The notes: generated by a model not told the origin, from the sequence alone. A stretch of DNA of 23,190 nucleotides from Ruminococcus sp. UBA946 (GCA_002293295.1 DBCY01000129.1:1-23190), one strand, 5' to 3'. Positions 8,260-16,053 are shown, numbered from the stretch's first letter. Program-made: numbers and translations.

Positions 8260-8940
8260 ATGAGAACAATGAATAACAGCTCAAAAAAGGGATATATAAT
8301 TCTGGCTGTTTGTATTACGGTAATTGCAGCTGCAATTATTTCAATTCCTAATGCATATATGAGTACGATTCCCACGGCGACATCCGTTTCCGTAAAAAAG
8401 CTTACTCATAAAAATACTATCGATATATCAGGCAGTATTATTAAGGATGCCGCAACCGGACAGCTTTGGATACAAACGTTTGTCAGCGAAAAGGATATAA
8501 GCGAGGTTAAAACGGGGCAGTTTGCCGAAATAACCGGGGATGCGTTTCCGGACTGTATTTACACGGGTAAAGTTATGACAATTGCCGATACTGCTTCTAA
8601 AATTCAAGTAGGCAACAGTATGAAAACAATGGTTCAGGTTGATATTGAAATTACCGACGCTGACAGCAGACTAAAACCCGGGTATACCGCAAACGCCATA
8701 TTAAACACATCCGAACCTAAAGAAATGACCGTTATCCCTTATGATGTAATAAATCAGGATGAAATAGGCGAATTTGTTTATGTTTTGGAAAACGGTACTG
8801 CGGAAAAACGCTATATCAGTACCGGCGAAGAGCTTAGTCAGGGCGTTGAGGTAATAGGCGGAATATCAGATACGGATACAATAATAAGCGTTAATGAAAC
8901 TATTGAGGAAGGCAATGCGGTTATCCTGGACGATAATTAA
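8260..8940 (+). CDS. Short membrane-fusion (HlyD/MacA-like) adaptor
   Basis: A 226-residue periplasmic-adaptor-like protein anchored by one N-terminal helix (about 12-30). The beta-barrel and membrane-proximal parts are recognisable: QLWIQTFVSEKDISEVKTGQ (69-88), then YTGKVMTIAD, then RLKPGYTANAIL and VIPYDVI. Family members usually have 350-450 residues. Here the coiled-coil hairpin and lipoyl half-motifs that normally come first are absent, and the barrel begins almost directly after the anchor. The start is the ATG at 8260, seven bases after AAAGGTG; the GTG at 8251 overlaps that site. It precedes a MacB-type permease, so the two should form one export complex, but no ATPase lies between them. 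Family assignment is good; the substrate is unknown. Confidence 0.75.
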   Translation: MRTMNNSSKKGYIILAVCITVIAAAIISIPNAYMSTIPTATSVSVKKLTHKNTIDISGSIIKDAATGQLWIQTFVSEKDISEVKTGQFAEITGDAFPDCIYTGKVMTIADTASKIQVGNSMKTMVQVDIEITDADSRLKPGYTANAILNTSEPKEMTVIPYDVINQDEIGEFVYVLENGTAEKRYISTGEELSQGVEVIGGISDTDTIISVNETIEEGNAVILDDN

Positions 8941-9026
8941 AGCCGGAGGTTTTTACAGCATATACGGAAAAGAAGTGAAGTTCACAATACTTGTAAACGA
9001 ACATTCGGGGAGGAACGGGTATAATA

Positions 9027-10208
9027 ATGCTGGATTCATTGATAAAAGGACTCAGATGTGTTTTTCGTAATAAATTAAGGGCGGCGCTTACAGTCACAGG
9101 CATCGCGGTCGGTGTAATGTCGGTTGTTATCGTATCCTCAATTGGTGAGATGGGAAGAAGTGCAATTACGACGGAGCTTTCGGGAATGGGTATGGACAGT
9201 CTTGTCGTATCGGCTCAGCAAAGCGGAGTAAGTATTCTTAACGAATCCGACCTGAATATGATACGTTCTGTTGATAACGTAAAAAATGCTATGCCCCTGC
9301 TAAGCGTTATTACTGAGGGAATAATAAAGAACGAACCCGTTTCATGTATGGCATGGGGTGTAAATGAAGAAGCGAACCGCGTAATCGACCTTGAAGTCAT
9401 ACACGGCAGGCTGATTAACAGAGGTGATATTAATGAAGAAAGCTTAGTCTGCGTTATTGATGAATCAATAGCTGTTGATTCTTATATGAGGAGCAATATT
9501 GTCGGAAAAAAAATTAATCTTACGCTGAACGGCATACAATATGATTTTGAAGTTGTAGGAGTTGTGAAAAACGGCGTGAATACTTTGCAGAATATGCTGG
9601 GCGGATTTATTCCTGATTTTGTATATATACCGTACTCCATCATGCAGACCAGCTATAATATCTCCCGTTTTGACCAAATCACAGTACGTCTCGAAGATGA
9701 AATGAAAAGCGAAGCAGCAGCGGCATCTATTAAAAATGCTTTACTGTCTGAAAAAGAAGATTCGGCAGTATCGGTTGAAAATTTATTGAAGCAGAAGGAC
9801 AAAATGAATAACATAATGAATATAGCGTCAGTTGCATTATCAGCAGTAGCCGGTATAAGTCTCATTGTTTCGGGAATATCAATAATGACGGTTATGCTTG
9901 TTTCTGTCAGCGAACGCACGCGTGAAATAGGTATAAAAAAATCAATCGGAGCAGCAAACTATAATATTATGATTGAATTTATGCTTGAATCGGTTTTGAT
10001 TACCTTAACCGGCGCTGTTATAGGATTTCTGGCAGGCGCGGGAGTTTCAGCCCTGATATGCATATTAATGAATTATCCAGTCAGAATTAACCTGGGATTA
10101 TGCGGTATTGTCATGCTGATTTCTATAATTATAGGTGTTATTTTCGGCGTTTATCCCGCTTATAAAGCATCTGCGCTGAAACCTGTCGAAGCGCTGCGCC
10201 ATGATTAA
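9027..10208 (+). CDS. MacB-type ABC transporter permease (FtsX superfamily)
   Basis: A four-helix ABC permease of 393 residues, normal for the MacB/FtsX mechanotransmission type without a fused ATPase. Helix 1 is at about 18-40, an extracytoplasmic core domain runs from 41 to 260, and helices 2-4 are at about 268-294, 318-345 and 355-378. The cytoplasmic coupling loop SVSERTREIGIKKSIGA (293-309) and the C-terminal PAYKASALKPVEALRH are family hallmarks. It would take power from an ATPase that binds this loop. Its ribosome binding site GGGGAGGA (9007-9014) is about 12 bases from the ATG. It follows the adaptor gene by 86 bases, where an ATPase gene would normally be. Either an ATPase elsewhere serves it or the system lost its own. 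Confidence 0.9.
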   Translation: MLDSLIKGLRCVFRNKLRAALTVTGIAVGVMSVVIVSSIGEMGRSAITTELSGMGMDSLVVSAQQSGVSILNESDLNMIRSVDNVKNAMPLLSVITEGIIKNEPVSCMAWGVNEEANRVIDLEVIHGRLINRGDINEESLVCVIDESIAVDSYMRSNIVGKKINLTLNGIQYDFEVVGVVKNGVNTLQNMLGGFIPDFVYIPYSIMQTSYNISRFDQITVRLEDEMKSEAAAASIKNALLSEKEDSAVSVENLLKQKDKMNNIMNIASVALSAVAGISLIVSGISIMTVMLVSVSERTREIGIKKSIGAANYNIMIEFMLESVLITLTGAVIGFLAGAGVSALICILMNYPVRINLGLCGIVMLISIIIGVIFGVYPAYKASALKPVEALRHD

Positions 10209-10509
10209 ATACACTTCTAAGTTTTACCGTTAAAAATTCCCTGATTTAAATTAATTTATAATAGTATTTAAGTTTCTTAACGGGGAATACTTTTTATAAG
10301 ACTTAATATTATCCGTAAAAAGCTTTACCATAACTTTAATTAGGTTTCATTTGAAATAGCGTTTCAACATAAAAGAAATTAATTATTTATACAGTATTTA
10401 ATTATTTTAAGATTAATTTAAACGGTATATAATCTGCCGATTTGCTGACGTGTACAGTTATTGAAAAGATTTTTCATATAAATTAAGTGCAATATGCTGT
10501 AGTTGAGTT

Positions 10510-10557
10510 ATTTTTTGGTATTGATTTTGTCTTTTTTTTAGATAGTTACCAAAAAAT
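10510..10557. repeat. 11-base perfect inverted repeat before promoter
   Basis: Arms ATTTTTTGGTA (10510-10520) and TACCAAAAAAT (10547-10557) are separated by 26 bases. The right arm ends one base before the -35 box of the next promoter, a position suited to a regulator-binding site. A terminator is less likely because the loop is long and the arms are A/T-rich. Confidence 0.45.
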
Positions 10558-10558
10558 G

Positions 10559-10587
10559 TTGACTTTTTATAAAAAAATAGATATAAT
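10559..10587 (+). promoter_or_regulatory. Strong SigA-type promoter
   Basis: TTGACT (10559-10564) and TATAAT (10582-10587) with an ideal 17-base spacer in a very AT-rich setting. It drives the SCP2-like gene at 10652 with a leader of about 58 bases. Confidence 0.75.
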
Positions 10588-10651
10588 AAAGCTATAATAA
10601 TATTAATCGCACATTTATTCAGATTGATTTAATTTTTTAGGAGGAAATAAT

Positions 10652-11284
10652 ATGGCAAGTATTAATAAGAACGCCGATATGAAAATTGGTAATGTTTCTG
10701 CTCCTGCCGCTAGTAATTCCGTTTCCGGCGCAGTTTTGGCAGAAACTAAAACCGCGGAAAAAGGAACTGCAAAGAAAACTGCAGAAATTAAAACAGCCGC
10801 TGCCAAAACCACGGATAAAAAAGCCGCTGCTAAAAAACCTGTGAAAAAAGCCGCTGCTTCGTCAGCCGCCAGTAAGAAAACAACTGCAAAATCATCTGTA
10901 AAAGCCGCCCCTGAAGCTGAGAAAAAGACTCCGGCTAAAAAAGCTCCTAAAGCTAAGGGAATTACAATGAACGATGTTGTTACAATGGCAAGAACTAAAG
11001 CCAATGCTGCCAACACCACTAAAATTACCAAGAAGATTGCCGCTACGATTAACCTGACCGGCACTGTTCAGGGTGATTTCTATATTCTTCTTGACACCCC
11101 CGGAATTATTTCCGTTGAACCGTATAAATATGATGACGCCGACATAGCTTTATGGGGTACAACAGATGATATTACTGCTGTTTTAACTAATAAAATCAAG
11201 CTTATCGACGCGATTTCATCAGGTAAAATCGGTTTATGGGGAAATGCGGAAAAAGCTGTTATTTTCGTCGACGCAATATTTTAA
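10652..11284 (+). CDS. SCP2-like protein with histone-H1-like Ala/Lys-rich N-terminus
   Basis: A 210-residue protein in two parts. Residues about 30-102 are low complexity, dominated by Ala, Lys and Thr with AAAKK, PVKKAAA and PAKKAPK words like the tails of histone H1 and bacterial H1-like proteins; this part should be disordered and strongly basic. Residues about 103-210 look like a compact SCP2 (sterol-carrier-type) lipid-binding fold: GDFYILLD (141-148), ISVEPYKYDDADIAL, a helix TDDITAVLTNKIKLIDAISS, and the closing SGKIGLWGN (190-198) followed by a hydrophobic end. There is no signal peptide. It has a strong promoter, a perfect AGGAGG at 10639-10644 and its own terminator, so it is an abundant single-gene transcript. 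Nucleic-acid binding by the tail and lipid binding by the domain are both inferences. Confidence 0.6.
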   Translation: MASINKNADMKIGNVSAPAASNSVSGAVLAETKTAEKGTAKKTAEIKTAAAKTTDKKAAAKKPVKKAAASSAASKKTTAKSSVKAAPEAEKKTPAKKAPKAKGITMNDVVTMARTKANAANTTKITKKIAATINLTGTVQGDFYILLDTPGIISVEPYKYDDADIALWGTTDDITAVLTNKIKLIDAISSGKIGLWGNAEKAVIFVDAIF

Positions 11285-11314
11285 TCAGTGATGTTATCAT
11301 ATAAAAATAATTAT

Positions 11315-11346
11315 AATGGCGGTTCTTCTTAAGGACTGCCATTTTT
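11315..11346 (+). terminator. Rho-independent terminator
   Basis: A 13-base stem, AATGGCGGTTCTT with AAGGACTGCCATT (two G-U pairs), has a three-base loop and runs straight into a T-run at 11342-11346. It ends the SCP2-like transcript. Confidence 0.85.
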
Positions 11347-11363
11347 AACAGGAGCTTTGATTC

Positions 11364-11924
11364 TTGATTTATTATACTTTGTTTAATAAGAATAATGACA
11401 GAAAAACCGAGCACAGAAAAGCACATGAGCTTCTTAAATATGCGGTTATGAACGAATATGGGCTTGATACCGCGGATATGAATATAAGCAGGGAAAAACA
11501 CGGAAAGCCTTATTTTTCTGATAACACGAACATATGCTTCAGCCTTTCCCATTCAACGGGAATAGCAGTCTGCGCCGTTTCAGAAAACCGGATCGGTGCC
11601 GACTGTGAACTGATACATAAACACCCTCAAAAAGTCATGAAACGCTGTTTTTCCGAAGAAGAGGCGCTGCAGGTTGTTAATTCCGCCGAGCCTGATGTTT
11701 GCTTTTTCAGGATTTGGACCTTAAAGGAAGCATACGGGAAAAACACCGGCTCCGGTATCTCCTATCCAATGAGAACAATAAGCTTTGACGTATCCTGCCC
11801 GGAAGATATAAAATGCAGCTTAGTCGGTTTTTATTTTAAACAGTATAAAGCCGGTGATTATATTATATCAACCTGCGAAGTCATTAAAAGCGAAGCAGCG
11901 GAATTAGTGTATGCAGATGTTTAA
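11364..11924 (+). CDS. 4'-phosphopantetheinyl transferase (Sfp type)
   Basis: Transfers the phosphopantetheine arm of coenzyme A to a serine of acyl or peptidyl carrier proteins. The Sfp-family signature is clear in 186 residues: GKPYF (47-51), FSLSHSTGIAVCAVS (59-73), the Mg-binding RIGADCE with D80 and E82, and RIWTLKEAYGK (116-126) with W118, K121 and E122. The start is a TTG at 11364, supported by AGGAG about eight bases upstream; no ATG fits the conserved N-terminus. It has no NRPS, PKS or ACP gene in the window, so its target is either the fatty-acid ACP or a distant cluster. It begins just after the SCP2 terminator; no convincing promoter of its own was seen. Confidence 0.9.
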   Translation: MIYYTLFNKNNDRKTEHRKAHELLKYAVMNEYGLDTADMNISREKHGKPYFSDNTNICFSLSHSTGIAVCAVSENRIGADCELIHKHPQKVMKRCFSEEEALQVVNSAEPDVCFFRIWTLKEAYGKNTGSGISYPMRTISFDVSCPEDIKCSLVGFYFKQYKAGDYIISTCEVIKSEAAELVYADV

Positions 11925-11966
11925 TTATTTTGGCTGCTATAGTTTTCTAAACTGTATTCAAGCACA

Positions 11967-12233
11967 ATGTTAATTATTTCATTGCGGGAAAATATAAATG
12001 CAAAAGAAGCCATTAAAAAAAGAGTAATAGAATTATGTGAAAAGTACAACTATAATATTAATACTCTAGCAAATTTTGCCGGAATTCCACCCACTACTAT
12101 ATACAGTATAATAAATAAAAAAAGTAAAAATCCGGGTATTATATCAATAAAAAAAATATGTGACGGATTTGGAATTTCACTTCGTGAATTTTTTAATTCG
12201 GATTTTTTCGATGATATAGAACTGGAAATATAA
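11967..12233 (+). CDS. Small XRE-family helix-turn-helix regulator
   Basis: An 88-residue protein consisting of little more than one XRE/Cro-type DNA-binding domain. The pattern AIKKRVIELCEKYNYNINTL, then ANFAGIPPTTIYSII (helix-turn-helix at about 35-50), then NPGIISIKKICDGFGISLREFF is typical of short clostridial regulators. A short acidic tail ends it. No ribosome binding site precedes the ATG at 11967; the conserved region begins around INAKEAIKKR, so the true start may be a few codons later or may use a non-ATG codon. Its targets are unknown. It stands alone between the transferase and a bidirectional terminator. Confidence 0.85.
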   Translation: MLIISLRENINAKEAIKKRVIELCEKYNYNINTLANFAGIPPTTIYSIINKKSKNPGIISIKKICDGFGISLREFFNSDFFDDIELEI

Positions 12234-12242
12234 CAAATAAAA

Positions 12243-12273
12243 ACACCCGCACTGTATAATACAATGCGGGCGT
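12243..12273. terminator. Bidirectional terminator
   Basis: Arms ACACCCGCACTGTAT and ATACAATGCGGGCGT form a 15-position stem with two mismatches. On the minus strand it is followed by a T-rich run (complement of AAATAAAAAC), giving an intrinsic terminator for the serC-serA operon. It also separates the convergent XRE gene. Confidence 0.75.
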
Positions 12274-12293
12274 CACCTTATTATTAACAATGA

Positions 12294-12644
12294 TTACTTA
12301 ATAAATTCAATATCTCCGATAACGGGGAGAGGTTTAATCCTGCCGTTATAAGCGCAGTAAATCTGATAAATAAGTAAAATAAAGACGGCAATGTTAACTA
12401 TAGCAAAAACGAAGCTTATAAGCCATCCGATTAACGGAATAAAACCAAGCATTCTGACAATGACATTACAAGCAATGTACAGAATTGTAAAGACAATGCC
12501 CTGATTTGAGCAGTATTTCAAATACTCCGATTTGTTGGAACCAAGAACGTAAATCAGGAATAAAAGAGGAACAATCGACAGTGCGGCTATACCTTTGTTG
12601 TTCTGAACATCCTCGGGGTTGAATACGCGGATTTCATTGCTCAT
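12294..12644 (-). CDS. Small DUF4870-like membrane protein
   Basis: A 116-residue membrane protein with hydrophobic segments at about 17-35, 48-66 and 68-95. The pattern NNKGIAALSIVPLLFLIYVL, then YLKYCSNQGIVF, then LGFIPLIGWLIS and a short polar end (PLPVIGDIEF) matches the DUF4870/Tic20-like family of small bacterial membrane proteins. The biochemical role of the family is not established. AGGCAGGG precedes the ATG. The start is only 32 bases after the serA stop, leaving no room for a separate promoter, so it is the last gene of the serine operon. A metabolic link to serine synthesis is not implied by the sequence. Confidence 0.75.
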   Translation of the reverse strand: MSNEIRVFNPEDVQNNKGIAALSIVPLLFLIYVLGSNKSEYLKYCSNQGIVFTILYIACNVIVRMLGFIPLIGWLISFVFAIVNIAVFILLIYQIYCAYNGRIKPLPVIGDIEFIK

Positions 12645-12676
12645 AATTAACCCTGCCTTTCTTATTTATAAATGAT

Positions 12677-13840
12677 TTATTTTATTGCACGTACTCTTAT
12701 AACTCCGTCAACAGCAGCGATATTATTTATAATATCATCAGTCACGCTGCCGGCGGCGTCAATCAGAGTATATGAATAATCTTTTTTGGATTTATTGAGC
12801 ATATTCTCAATATTTATTTTTGCCTTCCCGAATACGGTAGTAAGCTGTGAAATTACATCGGGGACATTTTTGTGAATAACGCATACCTTTGTTCCCGTAG
12901 CGTTCATTTCCGCGTCGGGAAGGTTAACCGAGTTAATGATATTGCCGTTTTCAATATAGTCAATAAGCTCCTGAGCTGCCATAACAGCGCAGTTATCCTC
13001 CGATTCGGGGGTTGATGCGCCAAGGTGGGGAATTGCAATTACATTCTTAACCCCAATAATTTCATCGGTAGGGAAATCAACTACATAAGCTGCAGCTTTA
13101 CCGCTTTCAAGGGCTTTTATTACAGAATCAGAATCAACAAGCTCGGCGCGGGAGAAATTAAGGATTCTTACGCCGTCCTTCATAAGTGCGATTGTTTCGT
13201 CGTTTATAAAGCCCTTTGTTTCGGGATTGAAGGGTACATGGATAGTAATATAATCGGAAACGGCATAAAGTTCCTTTATATCATTGACGGTTTTACAGCG
13301 GGGGTTAAGCCCCAAAGCGGCTTTAACTGAAAGATACGGGTCATAACCGACAACGTTCATGCCTAGAGACAGAGCCGCATTGGCGACAAGCACCCCGATT
13401 GCTCCAAGACCGTCCACACCAAGGGTTTTGCCCATAATTTCAGGTCCGCCGAACGCGCTCTTGCCCTTTTCAACCATTTTGCCTACATCCGCGCCATTGC
13501 CTTTTAAGGTTTTTGCCCAGTCTATGGCGTCGGCGACTTTTCGGGATGAAATAAGAAGACCCGCAATCACAAGCTCCTTAACGGCGTTTGCGTTTGCACC
13601 CGGAGTATTGAATACGCATATACCTATATCAGCGCATTTTTCAACCGGGATATTATTAACGCCGGCGCCGGCTCTCGCGATTGCAAGGAGGTTACTGCCG
13701 AATTCCGTATCATGCATTGCGGCTGAACGGACCATTACGGCGTCGGGGTTTTCACAGTCTTTTGAAATACTGTATTTTGTTTTGTCAAATTTATCGGTAC
13801 CGTAAGAAGATATTTCGTTTAAGGTCAGTATATTATACAT
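12677..13840 (-). CDS. serA: D-3-phosphoglycerate dehydrogenase with ACT domain
   Basis: Oxidises 3-phosphoglycerate to 3-phosphohydroxypyruvate with NAD+, the first step of serine synthesis. The 387-residue protein has a substrate-binding half, a Rossmann NAD domain with GLGAIG (144-149), the catalytic arginine in NFSRAELVD (R231) and histidine in IPHLGAST (H272). The link between them (VVDFPTDE) is shorter than in E. coli SerA, which appears typical of the short clostridial form, with a glutamate at 260. Residues about 318-387 form a C-terminal ACT domain, suggesting amino-acid feedback, probably by serine. GGGGAGA precedes the ATG. It follows serC by 21 bases in one operon. Confidence 0.93.
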   Translation of the reverse strand: MYNILTLNEISSYGTDKFDKTKYSISKDCENPDAVMVRSAAMHDTEFGSNLLAIARAGAGVNNIPVEKCADIGICVFNTPGANANAVKELVIAGLLISSRKVADAIDWAKTLKGNGADVGKMVEKGKSAFGGPEIMGKTLGVDGLGAIGVLVANAALSLGMNVVGYDPYLSVKAALGLNPRCKTVNDIKELYAVSDYITIHVPFNPETKGFINDETIALMKDGVRILNFSRAELVDSDSVIKALESGKAAAYVVDFPTDEIIGVKNVIAIPHLGASTPESEDNCAVMAAQELIDYIENGNIINSVNLPDAEMNATGTKVCVIHKNVPDVISQLTTVFGKAKINIENMLNKSKKDYSYTLIDAAGSVTDDIINNIAAVDGVIRVRAIK

Positions 13841-13861
13841 AAATATTCTATCTCCCCAAAA

Positions 13862-14944
13862 TTAATTGTTTTCCTCAAATTCCTTCATAAAAGCAACGAG
13901 CTTTTCAACACCCTCCAAAGGCATGGCGTTGTATATTGAAGCTCTCATTCCTCCGACCGAGCGGTGTCCTTTCAGATTTATAAAGCCCTTTGCCTTCGCC
14001 TCTTTTATAAACTTTCCGTCAAGCTCGTCGCTGCCCGTAACGAAGGTAACATTCATCATAGAGCGGGATTCCTTTTCGGCGGGAGCTTTAAAGAGCTTTG
14101 AACCGTCAAGGAAATCATAAAGGATTGCCGCTTTCTTTTCGTTATGTTCTTTTATTGCCGTCAGTCCGCCCTTTGACTTTACCCAGTCAAGAACGAGCTT
14201 GCAGATATAAATTCCGTAGGTCGGAGGGGTATTGTAAAGAGAATTGTTATCGGCATGTACCTTATACTGATACATTGTCGGCACATTTGAATCAGTACCG
14301 AATTCCCTTATCAAATCCTCACGGATAATTACAAAGGTAACCCCGGCGGGTCCTACGTTTTTCTGTGCGCAGGCATATATCATACCGTACTTTGAAACGT
14401 CGACGGGCTCGGATAAAATGCATGAGGACATATCGGCTACAAGCGGAACACTGCCTGTTTCGGGGATTTTAGAGTAACGAGTTCCGTAAATCGTATTGTT
14501 ATAGCAAATATGGAAATAATCGGCGTCCTTGTTAAACTTTGAACTGTCCAGCTCAGGGATATATGAAAAGGTTTTATCCTTGGAGGAAGCAATCAGATTT
14601 GCTTCTCCGTAGCGTTTTGCCTCGGTGTATGCCTTTCCCGCCCACTGACCGGTGACAACAAAGTCAGCCCTGCCGTTTTTCATGAGATTCAGGGGAATCA
14701 TATCAAACTGCGCATGAGCTCCTCCCTGTAATATCAGAATCCTGTAATTATCGGGTATTGACATTATTTCCCTCAGAAGGGATATGCATCCGTTATGAAT
14801 ATCCTCATATTCCTTTGAACGGTGGGACATTTCCATAACGGATTCGCCCGAACCGTTATAATCAAGCATTTCATTTGCAGCTGTTTTAAGAACATCCTCC
14901 GGAAGAACAGCGGGACCGGCGCTGAAGTTATAGACTCTTGGCAT
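13862..14944 (-). CDS. serC: Phosphoserine aminotransferase
   Basis: PLP enzyme that converts 3-phosphohydroxypyruvate and glutamate to phosphoserine, the second step of serine synthesis. The 360-residue protein has the family start VYNFSAGPAVLP (4-15), GESVMEMSHRS (33-43), the PLP-aspartate segment ADMSS (170-174) and the Schiff-base lysine in CAQKNVGPAG (K195). NLKGHRSVGGMRASIYNAMP near the C-terminus binds the substrate phosphate. An AAGGAGG seven bases before the ATG and a near-consensus promoter make it the first gene of a serC-serA-membrane-protein operon. Phosphoserine phosphatase is not in the window. No riboswitch or T-box is evident in the short leader. Confidence 0.96.
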   Translation of the reverse strand: MPRVYNFSAGPAVLPEDVLKTAANEMLDYNGSGESVMEMSHRSKEYEDIHNGCISLLREIMSIPDNYRILILQGGAHAQFDMIPLNLMKNGRADFVVTGQWAGKAYTEAKRYGEANLIASSKDKTFSYIPELDSSKFNKDADYFHICYNNTIYGTRYSKIPETGSVPLVADMSSCILSEPVDVSKYGMIYACAQKNVGPAGVTFVIIREDLIREFGTDSNVPTMYQYKVHADNNSLYNTPPTYGIYICKLVLDWVKSKGGLTAIKEHNEKKAAILYDFLDGSKLFKAPAEKESRSMMNVTFVTGSDELDGKFIKEAKAKGFINLKGHRSVGGMRASIYNAMPLEGVEKLVAFMKEFEENN

Positions 14945-14983
14945 AAAAAAACCTCCTTGAATTTAACTTATAGACATACATAA

Positions 14984-15012
14984 ATTATATCAGTTTGTTA
15001 AATAAAAGTCAA
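14984..15012 (-). promoter_or_regulatory. Promoter of serC-serA operon
   Basis: On the minus strand, TTGACT (15012-15007) and TATAAT (14989-14984) are spaced by 17 bases, about 40 bases before the serC ATG. The match is near-consensus, so expression is expected to be strong. Confidence 0.8.
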
Positions 15013-15036
15013 GAGAATCCCCATGTTATCCCTTGA

Positions 15037-15052
15037 TAATTTATATAAATTA
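15037..15052. repeat. 16-base perfect palindrome upstream of serC
   Basis: TAATTTATATAAATTA reads the same on both strands. It lies 25 bases upstream of the serC -35 box, where an activator or repressor could bind. The A/T-only content means chance is a real alternative. Confidence 0.4.
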
Positions 15053-15072
15053 CCAAATGAGATATAACAAAG

Positions 15073-15101
15073 TTGATTTTTATTAGTGAGAGTGGTATAA
15101 T
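15073..15101 (+). promoter_or_regulatory. Possible antisense promoter
   Basis: TTGATT (15073-15078), a 17-base spacer, and an extended -10 TGGTATAAT ending at 15101. It points into the 3' end of the opposite-strand DUF2087 gene. No plus-strand gene begins downstream until 16264. Confidence 0.35.
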
Positions 15102-15111
15102 TGTTATAGTT

Positions 15112-16053
15112 TTATTTTAAGCGGTATTCGCTGCAATCGGGAGTGCGTTCCATAAAACCGTATTCAATCAGATACCGTCTAATAAGGACATAGTCTTCAT
15201 AAACAGACTGCAGTATGCGGTTAACTTCTTTTTCGGAATAGCTTTTTCCCTTTTCAAACTGTTCGGAAATAATACGTAAAATTACAAGCTTCTTTTTCTC
15301 TTTCGGCGGGAAGCTTCTTAAAACCGGAGGGGTTATTGAAATAAAGTATTTTTCGGTTATTTTCCTTTTTTCCTCGGAAGTAACCATATACCGTTCGTCC
15401 ACCATAACCGCCCCGCTATGGATTTCGGTGTTTGCATCCCATTCACCCTCCGAATATTTTATATCGACCATATCGTGTATTCCCGCCAGCAGCATAATAA
15501 TACCCTGCACCCTGTACGGCTGAACAATATATGTTCCTTTGGAAGCGTTTTTATCCTCGGTAACCAAATCCGCCGCAATAAGCGGTTTCAGGTGGTGGTA
15601 AACCTGCCCCGTGGAATTATATCCGCATTTCTCAACCAGCATAGCGACTGTCATAGGTTCTTTAAGCAGGGTCAGTAACAAGTTAAGCCTGTCGTTGCTG
15701 CCAATGCAGCTTAAAACCTTCTCCGCCATACGGTTTTCAATCAGCTCCAAAAGTATATCCGTATTTATTTCGTTTTGAATCCATGAAGACTGCCTTCCTC
15801 CGCTGGTAAAAACTCCGAGATAGGTGACCCTTCCTGTTTCTTCCCCTTCGCCTGTAATGTTTTCCAGCCGGTCGCGAATCTCCTCAATAGCGGGGTCGGG
15901 GTGCATACCATGCATTTTCCGGACCTTGCCGATATATTCCGGTTTGCCTTTTTGCTTTTTATGGTGACTTTCCTGTTTTTCGTCAAGGAGCTTCTTTATT
16001 TCCTCTATTTGTCTTTTTAAATCGTCCAGTTCCTGTTCAATATTTCTTTCCAT
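15112..16053 (-). CDS. Winged-helix (ArsR-like) regulator with C-terminal DUF2087 domain
   Basis: A 313-residue DNA-binding regulator. Residues 1-30 are a short coiled coil (EQELDDLKRQIEEIKKLLDE). Residues about 110-190 form an ArsR-like winged helix: GSNDRLNLLLTLLKEPMTVA, then the recognition helix STGQVYHHLKPLIAADLV. Residues about 242-312 match DUF2087: LRSFPPKEKKKLVILRIIS, SYSEKEVNRILQ, DYVLIRRYLIEYGFMER. The ATG at 16053 is chosen because GGAGGAT (16068-16062) precedes it by eight bases; the upstream in-frame ATG at 16092 has none. No metal-binding cysteine pair is evident in the winged helix, so the ligand is unknown. Its promoter is embedded in paired inverted boxes, implying autoregulation. 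Confidence 0.8.
   Translation of the reverse strand: MERNIEQELDDLKRQIEEIKKLLDEKQESHHKKQKGKPEYIGKVRKMHGMHPDPAIEEIRDRLENITGEGEETGRVTYLGVFTSGGRQSSWIQNEINTDILLELIENRMAEKVLSCIGSNDRLNLLLTLLKEPMTVAMLVEKCGYNSTGQVYHHLKPLIAADLVTEDKNASKGTYIVQPYRVQGIIMLLAGIHDMVDIKYSEGEWDANTEIHSGAVMVDERYMVTSEEKRKITEKYFISITPPVLRSFPPKEKKKLVILRIISEQFEKGKSYSEKEVNRILQSVYEDYVLIRRYLIEYGFMERTPDCSEYRLK

Larger units (their letters stand above)
10209..10651 (+). other. Long AT-rich intergenic region
   Basis: No coding region is visible over 443 bases. The first part carries CCGTTAA (10227-10233) and TTAACGG (10277-10283), possibly ends of a weak structure after the permease gene. The last 140 bases hold an inverted repeat and a strong promoter, listed separately. 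Confidence 0.5.

Noticed and set aside
8974..9070. GTG-started frame that might be an ATPase remnant
   Set aside because: The translation shows no Walker or ABC signature motif and soon stops, so only the stray ribosome binding site hints at a lost gene.
10615..11064. 149-residue hydrophobic open frame on the minus strand
   Set aside because: It is the reverse complement of the Ala/Lys repeat region of the SCP2-like gene; GCC/AAA repeats give Ala/Val/Leu/Phe runs by themselves, and no ribosome binding site is present.
13359..13805. 148-residue plus-strand open frame opposite serA
   Set aside because: It lies fully inside a clear serA gene, has no ribosome binding site and shows no recognisable domain.
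14945..14983. T-box or serine-type riboswitch before serC
   Set aside because: The leader between promoter and start is under 45 bases, too short for a known riboswitch.
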